Part shown: positions 32,917-46,000 of the stretch, one piece after another
Layout of the letters: every line of letters starts with the position of its first letter
Numbering within the stretch: the first letter of the stretch is position 1
DNA from: Ectobius pallidus
Taxonomy: Eukaryota > Arthropoda > Insecta > Blattodea > Ectobiidae
Length of the DNA: 64,000 nt
Assembly (NCBI GenBank): GCA_964059195.1
Contig: CAXKWD010000007.1
Location: 58,095,163-58,159,162, forward strand
Reading direction: 5' to 3'
The notes under the pieces: generated by a model
What the model saw: the letters and a program-made list of their open reading frames with translations, nothing else
What the model was told of the DNA's origin: nothing
The model's database searches: none
Program-made: the position numbers and the translations under genes

Positions 32917-34023
32917 CTAGGAAATAGCCCGTGGCGTTGCCACGGTTAAAATGATGCTTAAATATGAAACTTACAGGTCTACAATCCTGAAGGCACTGAA
33001 AATACATTTACAAAAGTCAGCGCTGGCTTCATCAATTTTTATTTAAAATATATAATCATATACTACTCGTACATTTTTTGTGAAAACTGCATCAGAATGG
33101 TCAAGTAACTTCCCCTGTTCTGATGTGTTTTCCACCTTAACTCTTACATCCTCTGAACGCCTCACTCTCGAAAATGCTACATATAGTTGTCCGTGCATAA
33201 ACACTGGTTCAGGCAAATAAATCCCGACCTTATCTAAAGTCTGTCCTTGGGACTTATTAATTGTCATTGCCAAGGCTACCCTTACAGGAAACTGCCTTCT
33301 TGTAAGTTTAAATGGCAGGCCAGTATCTGCAGCTCTTTTCTGTTCCTCTTTTTCATTCTGTTCTATAATCGATTCCCTAATATTTAATCTTGGCCTCTTG
33401 GAAGGAACGCAAGCATTATGGTCAACCATGTTTTAATGCTTCCTTATCTGGATATCTTACGCTTTTTCCTTCAAAATACGTTCCTATCAGTATGTAGATT
33501 ACAGAAATTAATTATATCATAAGTTTTATGCAGTCCCAAAGCCACCTAAATACTGATAATACTTATTGTTTCTCAACTGTTTGTTGACAGATGAATATGA
33601 TATTCTGTGCAATTTTAAGAAATTATGTAATGTTTCAAGGGAAGGAATGGTTTGTTTTTTTATTTTTATTATCAGCGATATTTCAAGGGTTAAACCATCA
33701 ATATTTTACAGTATGTGCCCGCGGTTTCGCCTGCCATTATTAATTGACTCCAGGATTTTTAAGAAATTTATTCTGACAGCGTATTAAAAATGTTTGTGGT
33801 TCAGAGCTATGAAAATTGTAAGTAAAAATAAAATTAGAATATTTGTTCATTGTGTTCATTTCACTTAGGCCTTATAAAATAAAGAAATGGTTTTCCTAAT
33901 TTTGTTCTCATCGTGATAGTTTACACTGCGAGAGACGAACATTGCCGAGTATACCCGATGTCTCACGAAGCGGGCGAGCGAGCAAGCACGCTATTTAGGG
34001 CCGTTGAATTGTATAAGAGTAGA
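32917..34023 (-). mobile_element. Helitron, truncated, with RepHel helicase C-terminus
   Basis: On the minus strand the 5' end is TCTACTCTTATACAATTCAA. The 3' end is a CCGTGGCAACGCCACGG hairpin, then a short spacer ending in CTAG. The insertion lies between A and T with no duplication, exactly as for Helitrons, and the empty site restores PLE E in frame. It carries 33429-33043 (-), the C-terminus of the Pif1-like helicase: [20 protein letters not shown] and [12 protein letters not shown] (motifs V-VI). The Rep endonuclease and the rest of the helicase are missing, so it is non-autonomous. Confidence 0.9.
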
Positions 34024-35492
34024 TTATGTAGTTTGTTGAAATCTAGTACTATGTCATTAATTTTGTGTTTATTGTAAATAATGAAAATATCATCAACGTA
34101 TCTTGTGTAAGCTTTTATATTGAATTTTTTAATAATTTTATTGATATAATTTTCTTCAATGTGTTGTAGGAATATTTCGGAAACTATACCTGAAAGGGAA
34201 GAACCCATAGCTAGCCCATCTTGTTGTTGGTAGATTTTGTTATTAAATTTGAAATAGTTTTGTTTTAGAATAGTTTGGAGTGTGTTAATGATTTGTTCTG
34301 TTACGTTAAGACTGTCTCCCATATTAAGTAGATTCTGTTTGGTAATTTGAATTGTTTCTGCTATGGGAATATTGGTGTACAAATTTGTTATATCTAACGA
34401 TATAAAAGTATCATTTTTGTTGAGTTTAATGTCTTGAACTTTGTGAATAAAGTCGTATGTATTTTTCACTGTATAAGTATTCTTAAGATCTAATCTATTT
34501 TGAAGTATTTTAGCTAGCTTCTTGGAAATTTTGTAAGAAGGGGCATTCATGAAGTTAACTACAGGTCTTATCGGTTTGTTGTCTTTGTGAATTTTTATTT
34601 GAGATCTTAAAATTGGGGGTTTAGGGTTCATATGTGTTAGTTGTTTTGTGTCGGCATTACTAAAAATTAGATTAGAAGTTTTTAGGATCCTTTTTATCGT
34701 ATCTTGATATTTATCAGTTGGATCTTTCGTGATTTCTGAGATATTATTATCTCTTAAGAAATCTAATGTCTTATTGATATAATCAGAATTCTCAATTAGA
34801 ATAATGGCATTGCCTTTATCAGCCTTAGTATTTGTTGTGTTGTTAGTTGTGAGCTTATGTTGTAGTTTCTTAAGTGTACTCTTTTCTGTATTATTTATAG
34901 TATCGTGCTGTTTATCGTCATAAGTTTTCTTAATAATGGTGGCAATTGGTTCTCGAAGGTATGTTTGTTTGTTAGGATCACATTTATTAATTGCTATCTC
35001 TGCGTCTATAATATTTGATCTTATTTGATTTTTGATAGTGTCTGTGAAATTATGTTTATATCCCAATTCTAGTATTTTTTGTTCTTCTTTGTCTAGTTTT
35101 AGTGTGGTTAAGTTTATAACTCTTGGATGGAAGGTTGTGTTAGATGTTTTTTGTGTGTTTTCTGGAGTTTTTGTTGTTTTAGTTTCTCAATTTTCTTGTT
35201 CAGTGTACAGTATTTCTTTTCGATTTCGTTCTGAAGTTTTTCAGCTATATTATTCTCAATAATTGGCCAATCAATTTTGCATATCTTAGATGCTTGAAGA
35301 TGTGTAGTATGTAAGGTTTCGTTTAGTCGGCTTTTCTTCATGTATAAGAATTTAATTTAATTGTTAAGCCATGATTTATTAGCATTAGCTATTGTATGTT
35401 GGGCCCTTATGGTTTTGTTGTTAGATTTTAAGCTAATGTAATTAGGTATAATGTTATTATATTTACAGGTTTTATTAAAATATAAATTTGCT

Positions 35493-35897
35493 ATGTCGCG
35501 GGTCGTAGGTCGTATGTCGTATGATTATGTTACTGTTGGGCGCCAGATATATTAATCCTTATATCAATTGTAAAATGACCCTCCGGCTGCTGTAGTCGGC
35601 TGTGAGCAAGCGAACTCTTTTCACAGGGCGGATATGGAGAATGATTATAAGAATAAAAGAGCGAAGACTCAACAACTATCATATATTCCTTTATTCACAG
35701 AACTCGAGGATCTTTTACACTTAAAAGTAGTGTCGTTGTACATGAAAACCTTCTCCGAAGAGACCCAGCGAGCGACTGTATTCCCATCACGTGAACACAG
35801 TGCGCTCCTCCACCCGCGAACACGTGTATCAGCGGACACCTGTGTTCCGAGCAACTATGCCCGACTTACAATTCAAGGCCATCTGAAAACTGCTACA
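35493..35897 (-). repeat. 3' LTR
   Basis: 405 bp. It differs from the partner LTR at 38679-39068 by a few substitutions and a ~15-bp GTCGTAGGTCGTATG-type expansion near its outer end, implying a fairly young insertion. Confidence 0.85.
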
Positions 35898-36607
35898 TAG
35901 TGCCCTAATGTAGCGTGGATATAAGTTTGAATATTAGTGAGATACTTATATTCACGGTACATTACATCTCTCCGACTTTGATTGAAAATCTAAGAATCAG
36001 TATGGCAATAAAGTATACCTGCCTGATAATGTTACATATATAAATACTTGGTAGTTTACTTGTTACATACATAAATACTTGGTAGTTTACTTCTGCCTGT
36101 GACTACCCTTAAAATTAGTTCCACAGTTTACATTCTAAGTGCATTCATTCTACATTCCGTCTTGAGGTATTTGCGTTTCACACTTCAGCACCAAAAATTT
36201 TCATTGCTTCTGGGTTCGGCACTCCCAGTTTTGACACTTATTTAATATGCACAACGAGATTCTCCTCGTTTTCACTATGCATTTCAAATAAATACTTTCG
36301 TTGCACTTCCTACAACACATTTTTTTTTAAACATACAGTAGAAAATCTAAATCCAACTGTTCCTGTTAACAATATATATATGTACTATATTAGAAATAAA
36401 TTTATCCGTCGAATTACACAGTAGAAAATCTGACCTCACTGTTCGTAATTGACATCAACTGTGTAAAATTTACACTAACCATACATAATTTATTTCTATA
36501 GTCACCCTTCCATACCTTATACCCTGTGTGGAACTGCTTAACCTAGCAATCCTGCATTCTGTTTGTTAGGAATCATTAGTATTTCCTATAAAACAAAACA
36601 AAAAATA

Positions 36608-38249
36608 TTAAGCAAGTTTAAACATGTTAGGATAGAATATCCACCTCTTATTCTTCAGATTCTTCTTCCTCCTTTGCAACTTTCTTCTACTTTTTGTGTT
36701 CTCTTGGAGGTTCCTCCTCTTCCTCTTCTTCTGCAGTTTTTTTTTTCTTGTTTTCTTTTGAAGGTTCTTCCTCTTCTTTCTTCTTCTATTTGTTTTCTTT
36801 TTGAACATCTTGTATTGAGGCGGAATACCCCTTAATTCAAAGTACTCATCCATATTACGTAGGTAGCTTTGCGGGCTATTATTTCCCTCACAAAAATTTG
36901 GCAACGATACTTCATTACCCAGCAATTGACTAATGTTAAATCTAGTATCCCAGAGTGCAGGAGTGCTAGGGGGTTGTCCGTCATGAACAGACATATGGGA
37001 CTTAGCACTTACGTTGGGAGACATACAACAATTTACGTTCCCATTACATAAAATTTCTGTGTTATTCATATCACAATTACTTATAACATGTTCCATTCCC
37101 CGTATCGTGCTGGTTCCTTCATGATTCTGCCCTACAGGCCTATTACTTCCTACCTCTTTAGTTAAGGATTTCACTTCCTTTGTAATCCGTCCGACTTTTT
37201 CTGCAAAATCATGTTCTAATTTTCTTACCCTACTATCCAGCTCCTTGGTTTCGTTGTTTGATTCTACTAACTTAGCTGCTAGGCCATTAGTAGTTTGGTC
37301 AACTATGTTTATTTTGGAATCTATTTCCGAAATTTTACTACCTAACCCTGATTTTACTTTATTGACCTGACCATCAATAATTTTGCCAGTATTCTCCTCT
37401 GATTGTTTAATTTCCTCCTCAAGAACCTTAACATTGTGAATTAATTTTTCACTAAGCTTCTTCGTTTGTACGCCCATTTTATCATCAATACCTTTCAAGT
37501 TCTTATTAATATCAACTTCGAACTTTTCCTGCCTATCTGACATTTCTTTTCTCAGCTTTTCCTCACTTTCATTTATTTCTTTGCGTAACTCTTTCCTTAT
37601 ATCCTTACCTAACTTGGCCTGGCTATCCTTAATTTCCTTAAGTTCCTTACGATTGTCCATAATATCTTTTTGAATTTCCTTCCTCAAATCTTGCTGACTC
37701 ATTTTTATTTCATCAGCTAATTTAGCCTGGCTGTCGTTAATCTTTTCCACCATTTCCTTCATCTCTTTGCGACTATCCTGGATATCTTTGACTACTTGTT
37801 TAGCTAATTTATCTTGACTTTCTACTAACTTATCCTGATTTTCTTTTATCATTGTCGCTAAATTAGCCAACATTTGCTCAATACTGTTTGGTTCACTAGG
37901 TCTGTTTGCTACATTTTTCTCGGAATCCTGTTCCGTTTCCACTAGATTATTTTCAATCTCTAGATTAGAATATGCTATATGTCCTTTTCTCATTACCCTG
38001 AGTTGTAATACCATTCACCTCCATTATGGCATCTAATTTTCCATAATTAATTTCCTCAGATTCTACTAAATCATTTCTAGTAACAGGGTGCCCCTCTCCG
38101 AGACCTATATTTTCATTCACAATCTCTCTACTATTTTCACCACATTCTGGATATCCCTGGGTAAAGAACGGTTGCCCCTCCCCGAGATCATACTTTGAAT
38201 TATCCATATTAGTAATAATTCTTTTGCCACTCCTAAGAAACATGTACAT
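36608..38249 (-). CDS. Gag-like coiled-coil protein of the LTR element
   Basis: Two overlapping open frames (38249-37965, starting MYMFLRSGKRI, and 38014-36608) joined by a probable frameshift near 37980. The first has an RSGKR start common in Gypsy gags. The second begins around NSIEQMLANLATMIKENQDK and continues with roughly 230 residues of Lys/Glu-rich heptad repeats (repeated DSQAKL and RKE(L/M)K units). It then has a capsid-like patch (VSLPNFCEGNNSPQSYLRNM, DEYFELRGIPP), recalling the F-x-G-x3-xP-x2-aL-x2-m-e-x-y-F region of Gypsy capsids. The C-terminus is a low-complexity Lys/Arg run from AAG-rich DNA. It shows no zinc knuckle. The protein would assemble particles. Confidence 0.65.
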
Positions 38250-38678
38250 CAGTTTAATACTTCACTTTTAACATTTACCTTACCTTTTGTTGTGGTAAAC
38301 ATGTATAAATCTAAACAATGCAACAATGTAAAATACAAGAAATATACCCTTCTTAATTTAATAAGTAATCATATCTATTACTACAGCATTACTTTAAATT
38401 ATCTAATGTTCTGTTATGATTTTATGCAACTTGTTCTACAATGAATTCAAAATATTGTTTTTTTTAAGGTCTTATCTGTTGTTGTTGTCTTGCTGAACGT
38501 TGCCATCTGGTTGTTGGGGTGATCCCGCGTTGAGCTTCCCTCGACGCTCGATGATACCACGTTTCCTAATATCCCTCGTAGCCTAGGTCTGGACGTTCTT
38601 GTTGCTCGAAGCTCTTGTAGTTCTCCATATCTGACTGGGTGATTTTATCGCTTCTCGTACCCACGTTGGGCGCCACTA

Positions 38679-39068
38679 TGTCGCGGGTCGTATGATTATG
38701 TTACTGTTGGGCGCCAGATATATTAATCCTTATATCAATTGTAAAATGACCCTCCGGCTGCTGTAGTCGGCTGTGAGCAAGCGAACTCTTTTCACAGGGC
38801 GGATATGGAGAATGATTATAAGAATAAAAGAGCGAAGACGCAAAAACTATCATATATTCCTTTATTCACAGAACTCGAGGATCTTTTACACTTAAAAGTA
38901 GTGTCGTTGTACATGAAAACCTTCTCCGAAGAGACCCAGCGAGCAACTGTATTCCCATCACGTGAACACAGTGCGCTCCTCCACCCGCGAACACGTGTAT
39001 CAGCGGACACTTGTGTTCCGAACAACTATGCCCGACTTACAATTCAAGGCCATCTGAAAACTGCTACA
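38679..39068 (-). repeat. 5' LTR
   Basis: 390 bp, the partner of 35493-35897. Promoter and start site were not resolved. It lies next to the proposed primer-binding site at about 38660-38676. Confidence 0.85.
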
Positions 39069-39235
39069 GCTATTGTCTTATTGAGTTTTCTTTTGATGTT
39101 CGTATATTTGTTAATGATATTAGCTTGGCTAGCTACGTCATAGTTGATTAACTTCATTTTTCTCCAGTGGTATAAATATATAATTAGTTAGTTTATGTAA
39201 ATTCCGCCTATATACCACTAATATTAAAAACAAAA

Positions 39236-39730
39236 AGTTCATAGCCAATTCACAACCTTCAATTTCACTAGTAACAAGGTCTATAAAATCACAAAAGAAT
39301 TAAAGAACAACAACTTAAACATTGCCGTTAAAACTAATAATAATTTAAAATATAAAATTCCTAATAAGATCAATAATTATAATAATAACAATCAATATGA
39401 AAGCTGTGGCGTTATAAACTAAGCTGTCAAGACTGCAATAAAGTATATATCGGCCAGACTGGAAGGTCTTTCAAAACAAGATATAAAGAACATATTTCTG
39501 ATTTTAGGTATAATAGAAATAAGTCCACATACGCAAAACATCTGCTAGACAACCTACATACCCCTACTACTATAGAAAATTCTTTACAAATTCTACATAA
39601 ACACAACAAAAGCCCCAAACTCAATACTCTAGAACAATTAGAAATCTACAAACATAAGAATAACATCATAAATGAGAACACAATAGACCATAATACACTT
39701 TTTGAAACATACTTTAACCTAACAAGATAA
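39236..39730 (+). pseudogene. Penelope-like element copy F (GIY-YIG C-terminus)
   Basis: The mirror image of the end of PLE E: FNFTSNKVYKITKELK, YKIPNKINNYNNNN, YESCGV. A one-base loss relative to E (GCGTTATAAAC versus GCGTATATAAAC) breaks the frame inside GIY. The remaining KVYIGQTGR part is still readable in another frame, to a TAA at 39728-39730. It is strongly 5'-truncated and joined head to head with E's 5' region at 39235. It is not functional. Confidence 0.85.
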
Positions 39731-39934
39731 GCGTGATCACTCATAATATTTAGTAGCATTCAAGTACTCACCATAGAATGTTATCTCGCTAGACCAACGG
39801 TAAGTTACTCAACCTTATAAGAACTCAATAGATAATCTTCTATGTTAATTTAAACCTTAAATATAGTTGTAATTAATAGCCTACCCTTATATATAAATTC
39901 AATTACCAACTATCTACTATAGTTTATTCAATTA

Positions 39935-41214
39935 CTAGCATGTGCCCGCGGCTTCGCCCGCGATAATTATTTCAAAAATAAAAAATTAAGAGCATAATAG
40001 TTAAAACATTATATTTATTAACACCTAAACCACGTGGACTACTTACCACGATTAGATAGCGTCGCCTGGCAAAAGCGATCTCAGATTCGAGTTCCTTGAC
40101 CCAGAAAATCCCTGTATAGTGAGTTACGTCCAAATCGAATAATGTTTAATCATATTTAGGTCTATGTTGATTATCCCTCTTCCGTGTAGGTTGAAGATTT
40201 CGTATGTCTACGGGCCTTGACATTCTAAACAAATGCACCAGCGTGGGCTTACAACATTCAAGCGATCGCGATGCTTTTATTTCCACGGTATGACAAAAAT
40301 AGCCAAAGCCAAATGCAATTGATTTGACATTGAAATGTATTACTGAAATATGATGCTTCGACAGCGCTAAAATCACGTTTTCTGCCAGTTTTTTCAATCA
40401 TAACTCGCGAACGAAAGCTAAAATTAAAAATCCGGCTTCGAGGTGCATTCTCCCATCTTTCAGTCCATCTATGTTTAAAATTTCAGATCTCTGCGTTCAG
40501 TAGATTTCGCTGGGCATCGCGGACAGACAGACAAACACGTCCTTTTATTATTATAAGATAACATGTGCCCGCGGCTTCCCCCGCGATAATTATTTCAAAA
40601 CTTAACTGCATAATAGTTAAATCATTATATTTATGAACACCTAAATCACGTGGAGTGTATTCCACGATTAGGTAGCGTCCCCTGGTAGAAAAAGCTACCT
40701 CAGGTTCCAGTTCCTTGGCTCAGGAAACCCCTGTATAGTGAGTTTCGTTCAAATCGAACAATGTTTGACCATAATTAAGCCTATGTTGATATCCTTTTTA
40801 CGTGTAGGTTGAAAATTTCATATATCTGCGGGCCTTGACACTCTAAACAAATGAATCGTCCACGATGGACTTACCAAATGAAGCGATCGCGATGCTTTTA
40901 TTTCCAAGGTAGGCTATGAGGTATGATGACAAAAATAGCCAAAGCCAGCTCTAACTGATTTAACATTGAAATATATTACTGAAACTGTTGCTTCGAAATC
41001 GCAAAAAACACACGTTTTCTGCCCGTTTTTCACTCATAACTCACGAACTAAAGCGAAAATTAAAATTCCGGCTTCGAGGTGCACATTCCGACCCTTTAGT
41101 CCGCCTATGTATAAAATTTCAGATCTCTGCGTTGAGTAGATTTCGCTGGGCATCGCGGACAGACAGACAGAAGACAGACAGACGGAGGACAGACACTTCC
41201 TTTTATTAATATAG
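39935..41214. repeat. Two tandem CTAG-type interspersed repeats (GC hairpin head)
   Basis: Two ~640-bp copies (39935-40557 and about 40558-41214) each begin near ACATGTGCCCGCGGCTTC, share AGCGATCGCGATGCTTTTAT and AATTTCAGATCTCTGCGTT, and end with GACAGACAGAC runs and CTTTTATTAATATAG-like tails. The pair is flanked by ATTA (39931-39934 and 41215-41218) and interrupts the PLE right arm. Insects widely carry repeats of this build (CTAG start, GC-rich hairpin, AAATTTC, cagacaga, TATTAATATAG end). Their class (SINE-like or RTE-derived) is not settled here. Confidence 0.7.
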
Positions 41215-43003
41215 ATTATATAACTTACACACTAAACATTCACTATCCAGCATACAACCAATTTCATCACTATAGATTCATATTTAAAACAATTTACTTA
41301 ATTACCATTATTAAAGATTTTTATTCTACAATTAATTTCACATGAGTTTCTTTTGATTCTAAATATTTATTTTAGGCATGACTGATGACTCCCATGTGGA
41401 AACCAGTATGATGGCTCAGTCTGAAGTAAAAAACTCCGGAGGTAAACTAGCCCTCCATTCGGATCTCCGGGCGAGGGCTGCTTCAGTGGAAGCGATCAAG
41501 AATAACTTTAATAACTTCAGGATTGGAACATGGAATGTCCGGACGTTAAGAAGAGTAGGTAAATTGGAAAATCTCAAGATGGAAATGAAGAAATGTGAAA
41601 TGGATGTCATGGGTTTAAGTGAAGTGAGGTGCACAGATAAAGGTGAAATAACTTCTGGTGACTATACAATGTTCTACTCATGTGCCCAAAAAGGTGAAAA
41701 AGGAGTAGCTATAGTGATGAAAACCAAATTAGTAAAATGTACACAGAAAGTCTCATGTGTTAGTGATCGTCTAATGTTTTTAAAAATTAGTGCTCAGCCA
41801 GTAGATATTCTAGTTATTCAAGTCTACATGCCTACGTCTGATCATGACGACAAGGAGGTTGAAGAAGTATATGAACAAATAGAAGAAATAATACAAAATG
41901 AAGGTTGTGGAAAAACCAGCACAATATTAATGGGTGACTGGAATAGTATAGTAGGAACAGGAAAAGAAGGAAAAGTCGTAGGGGAACATGGATTAGGAAA
42001 GAGAAACGATAGAGGAAATATGCTGGTGGAGTTTTGTACAAGAAACAACATGGTGATTATGAACACATGGTTTAAGAAACGCCCAAACAAATTATATACT
42101 TGGAAAAGCCCAGGAGACCGAAGAAGGTATCAGATAGATTATATCATGGTGAAAAATCGTTTCAAAAGGAGTGTGAAAGATGTTAAGACTATGCCTGGAG
42201 CGGACATAGATTCGGATCATAATCTTTTGGTTGCTGACATTGAAACAAGAATGAAGAAAATAAGAAAATCTGAGAGGACTAAAAGAAGATGGAATTTGGA
42301 GAACCTACAGACAAAAAAGAAAACAATAAAGGAAGAGTTAGAGGGCAAATTTTGTACATTAGAGGATGAAAAAGTCAACTGGAACAACATAAAAGAAATA
42401 TTACAGGACACATTGACAAGACATGTAGGAAAAGAAAAAAACAGAGCTAAAAAACCATGGATTACACAAGAAATGCTAAAGAAAATGGAAGAAAGAAGAA
42501 AGAAGAAAATGGAAGAACATAAACAATACAGAATATAGAAGACTAAATAATGAGCTAAGAAGAGAAACAGATAAAGCAAAAGAACAGTACTTGGAAGAAG
42601 TTAGTGAAGAGATTATGGAAATGCAGAGAAGAGGAAGATATGACCTCATGTACAGCAAAGCAAAGGAGATAGGATGGAAAGAGAACAAAGGAGTAAGGTC
42701 TTTCGGTATAGAAGACCCGAAAGGACAATACACTACAGAGGAGGAGAAAGTACTGCAGATATGGGAAGATTATATCAAGAAACTCTATGACATAGAAAAT
42801 CGACCTCGGCAATTAGAAATAGAAACAGAAGAAGAAGTAGATGAAAATGAGAAAGGACCAATCATTTTAGAATCTGAAGTGGAAAAAGCCATTAGAGATA
42901 TGAAAAGAAGGAAGACTACCGGAGAAGATAACATACCTGTGGACCTGTTAAAAGAAATAGGAGAAGGAGGACTTAATACACTAACGAAGATGATTAACAA
43001 AAT

Positions 43004-46000
43004 CAGGGTGTCCACACAAATTTTGATATAAATTTCCCTGACTTTTCCCTGACTTTCCATGACCAAAGTTACTAATTTCCCTGACTCACAAAAAGAACAT
43101 TTGTCAGACCTCTGTTATACAGATAAATCAAAGTATAGTCGTCGTTCTGTCTTCCACAACATACAGGTACCTACAAAGGAACTACAAGTTTCATAACACC
43201 AGTGTTCAGTCTTTCAAAACACAACCATAAAGGAAATACAAGTTTCAAAAATCATTTCATAACATCTTCTCCAGCACTGCTTTCTTCTGTTGAATTTCTA
43301 TATCTTCTTTTTCGCGCTCATAATTCATTTTTCTTTTTTTTTCCTCTAGCTCTGTAAGTTCTTGCTGAATTTTTCTTCTTTCTCTCCTCTTTTTGTCTTC
43401 CTCAGCATTTATCTGTCTTTTCTTTTCTAAGTAAGCCTGATATCTTCTCCTGGAAGCTCTCACAGAAGTTAGCATACTTCTTGTAACAGTCACTTCTTTT
43501 GATCCACCCATACTCTTCACAGCATCATATACGATACATTGAGCCACCAGAGAGTCTTCTAACAAATTTTCAACTAAGAGACATTTGTTTACGGAAAAGT
43601 CACTTTCAACCGAGGCATTACCATGTGATAAAATGAAGCACAGCTTTATGACAAACCATAAATCATCAAACCTCTTGTCATTTCCAATTAGTGTATAAAA
43701 AAACTCGTCAAGTGCAACTGTGTCCTTGTCATCACATACAAAATCAGTGAATTGCTTCTGCCATTTTTCAGACTGAGCTTCAACTATCAGTTGGGTATAC
43801 TGTTTTTTTTTGCCCTCTCAGTCAACTCGTCGCTCACTCTCTTGTTACAATGCAATTCTTCTAGGACAACATCTATTCTCTTCACACCCAAACTTGACTA
43901 ATAAAAAATTACTCTTGGATCAAAGCAGGTTAACCCTCGTGCAAGATGAGATTTCAACGGACTTTTGCTTTCAGCTTTTCAACCATGCTGATAAGAAGTT
44001 TTCGAAACTCATGCTTAAATACAGATTTGTCCTTGTCAGTACACTTAACCTTCCTTAACAACTTCTTGGCACCATACCCAATGTCCACTTTGTCTACCGG
44101 AATGAGGTTTTCACTGTCTAACTGATCTAAAGTCATAAGTTTGTAAGCAGTACTTGCTTCAGCAATACTTTTTTGTTTCACAAACCTGGCCATGAAGTTC
44201 CTTATAACTTCTTGAAGTGCTGTGTAAAGGAAAGGTACTAAAGGTTTTTGACTCTGAAACCTTCTTAAAAAGGGTTCACACTCTGCAATCACACTTTTAA
44301 AAGCAGCTAATTTTGCTTCCAGAAGTGGATCCTTCATAGACTCCTTGAGATATTCATGGTTCTTGTTGCCTTGTATACATGCTCCCTTAACAAATTTCTC
44401 AACATGACCATATATCTTCAATGCTTGATCAACACACGCACCATTTTCAAGCCATCTCACAGAGGTAAACTTTAAGGGAAAATGTGTACTGCCTGTAGTT
44501 TCAGTGTACTTTGCTCTGCGAGCTGGGCTGTCTTTGAATAGACCATACATGGCTCTTAAATTATGACACAGATCCCAATTGGCAGTCAGAAGGCCTGTCT
44601 TCACGGCTCCATTCACTGTATGCAGACCACAGACACCGATGTCAAGAAGTGTCTTTCCATCTGGGTTATCAACTTTCAATTTGTTTTCAAGTTTCTTTAT
44701 AAAGCTAAGATTTACATTTGGCCCGTCCATTGAAACTTGTAGAATTTTGTCAAAAGGGAGAGAGAGGCCTTCAACAAATCCTTCCAACAGATGATCAGCA
44801 GTCGACCGTCCTAAGAAAACACTGTTGAAATACCGAGTAGCAACTCTTTGCTGGTTAACATCCCAAAACCGCACCACTATGTCCATTTGCCCACGCTGCA
44901 CAACCTTATTTAAGGATTCATCAAAACATACTACATAATCATTGCAATTCTTTAAGTCAGTTTCCAAACAATCTCTAAAATAAGGAGATAGTCCATGGTT
45001 AATTATATATGACGCTTTAGTTTTTCCCATTGCGAAATTCTGCGCAATTTGGCTATCAGGAAACATCCTCTTGAAAGCCGAAACACTTCCATCACATGAA
45101 TTTAAGGACATCTTTCCTGTCACAACCTCCAGAGCCCACATGATCTCTGCTGATGTGACATCATCTTCATTCACAGAGAAAGTCTTGATATTTGTCTGCT
45201 GCAAAACTGGAACTGAAGTACAAACAGAGACTGCTATTGTTGTAGACGTTGAATCTTCTGTAGAAGGCACAACACACTGCTCGACAGATATAGTTTTTTT
45301 AGCAAAATATGAAATGCTGGGCTGCAAACATTTACTTGTCAAATTCTTCACATGTTTTGGCCCCTTAGCATGTGACACCACAGCTTGTCTTCCCATGTTA
45401 CTAAGCCTAAAAGATTTAAAGCATACTTTACAGTAAGCTGATGAAGAGTCCTCAGGCACCAAATCTAACCATCCAGCAAAATCAGGATTCAATTTATTGT
45501 CTAGCCACTGTTTACTAAATATACACTTCTTGGCCATATTGTTCCTCAAACATTAACATCCATTCAAACCCGGAAAAACAGAAAGTCACAAGTTCATACA
45601 AACACTATTTAGAAGTTTGCGTCCACGCGATGTTTTCCCGCCAGGTGTGCGAGCCGTGGGTTGGGCGTTAACGCTCTCATTGGCTGGCGACGACCTTGCA
45701 CGTGATTGGTCCTATCCTCATGGTTCTGCCAACAATATATTTCGGATGGGAAATGCAGGAAATGTTGCTCATGATGCAATTTCCGACTAGTTTACGTATG
45801 TGTAAGACATGAGATCTCCCCAAGAAATAATTAAGTTTATATGACAAGAGATGTTAGGTTTAATAAATAAAAAGGGGATTGAGGATAAGACGTACCCCGA
45901 TGCAAATGGTATTCAAGGCAGTAACTGACCACTACAGACCTACAAGATGGCAGCACTAATTTTGCACCATGTGACCCATCGACACCATCTACCGGCGAAG

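Larger units (their letters stand above)
31712..35341 (-). pseudogene. Penelope-like element copy E, near full length, with insertions
   Basis: Starts at 35341 with MKKSRLNETLHTTHLQ and a Lys/Gln-rich coiled-coil-like N-terminus. A one-base shift near 35115 leads into the main frame (NTTFHPRVINLTTLK...). RT motifs: PVVNFMNAPSYKISKKLAK, FISLDITNLYTNIP (A), QDGLAMGSSLSGIVSEIF (B) and YTRYVDDIFIIY (C, catalytic YVDD). A Helitron (32917-34023) and a SINE (32447-32771) interrupt the linker. Removing them rejoins FNKLHN-KLQFTVETSN and then NSMVYRLLKVP. The GIY-YIG domain (CGVYKLSC...KVYIGQTGR) is at about 32050-31970, and the frame ends at the TAA at 31712-31714. Apart from the insertions and one frameshift it is well preserved. 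It belongs to a different family from C/D. Confidence 0.88.
35493..39068 (-). mobile_element. Gag-only LTR retrotransposon
   Basis: Two near-identical LTRs (35493-35897 and 38679-39068) start TGTAGCAG and end GCGACA when read on the minus strand. The element is flanked by a 4-bp GCTA duplication (35489-35492 and 39069-39072). Just inside the 5' LTR (minus strand) is TGGCGCCCAACGTGGG, a plausible tRNA primer-binding site. The interior holds only a gag-like ORF, with no protease, RT or integrase. It is therefore a non-autonomous, Gypsy-like (TR-GAG type) element that would need helper proteins. It sits in the 5' non-coding part of PLE E. The stretch 35898-36607 has no ORF. Confidence 0.85.

Noticed and set aside
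36608..38014. Myosin- or kinesin-like host coiled-coil gene
   Set aside because: The frame lies between two LTRs with a target duplication and primer-binding site, and has a gag-like capsid patch, so it is a retroelement gag.
42217..42812. Hydrophobic minus-strand frames as membrane proteins
   Set aside because: They are the reverse complement of the Lys/Glu-rich LINE linker and so read as Phe/Leu/Ser-rich artefacts.
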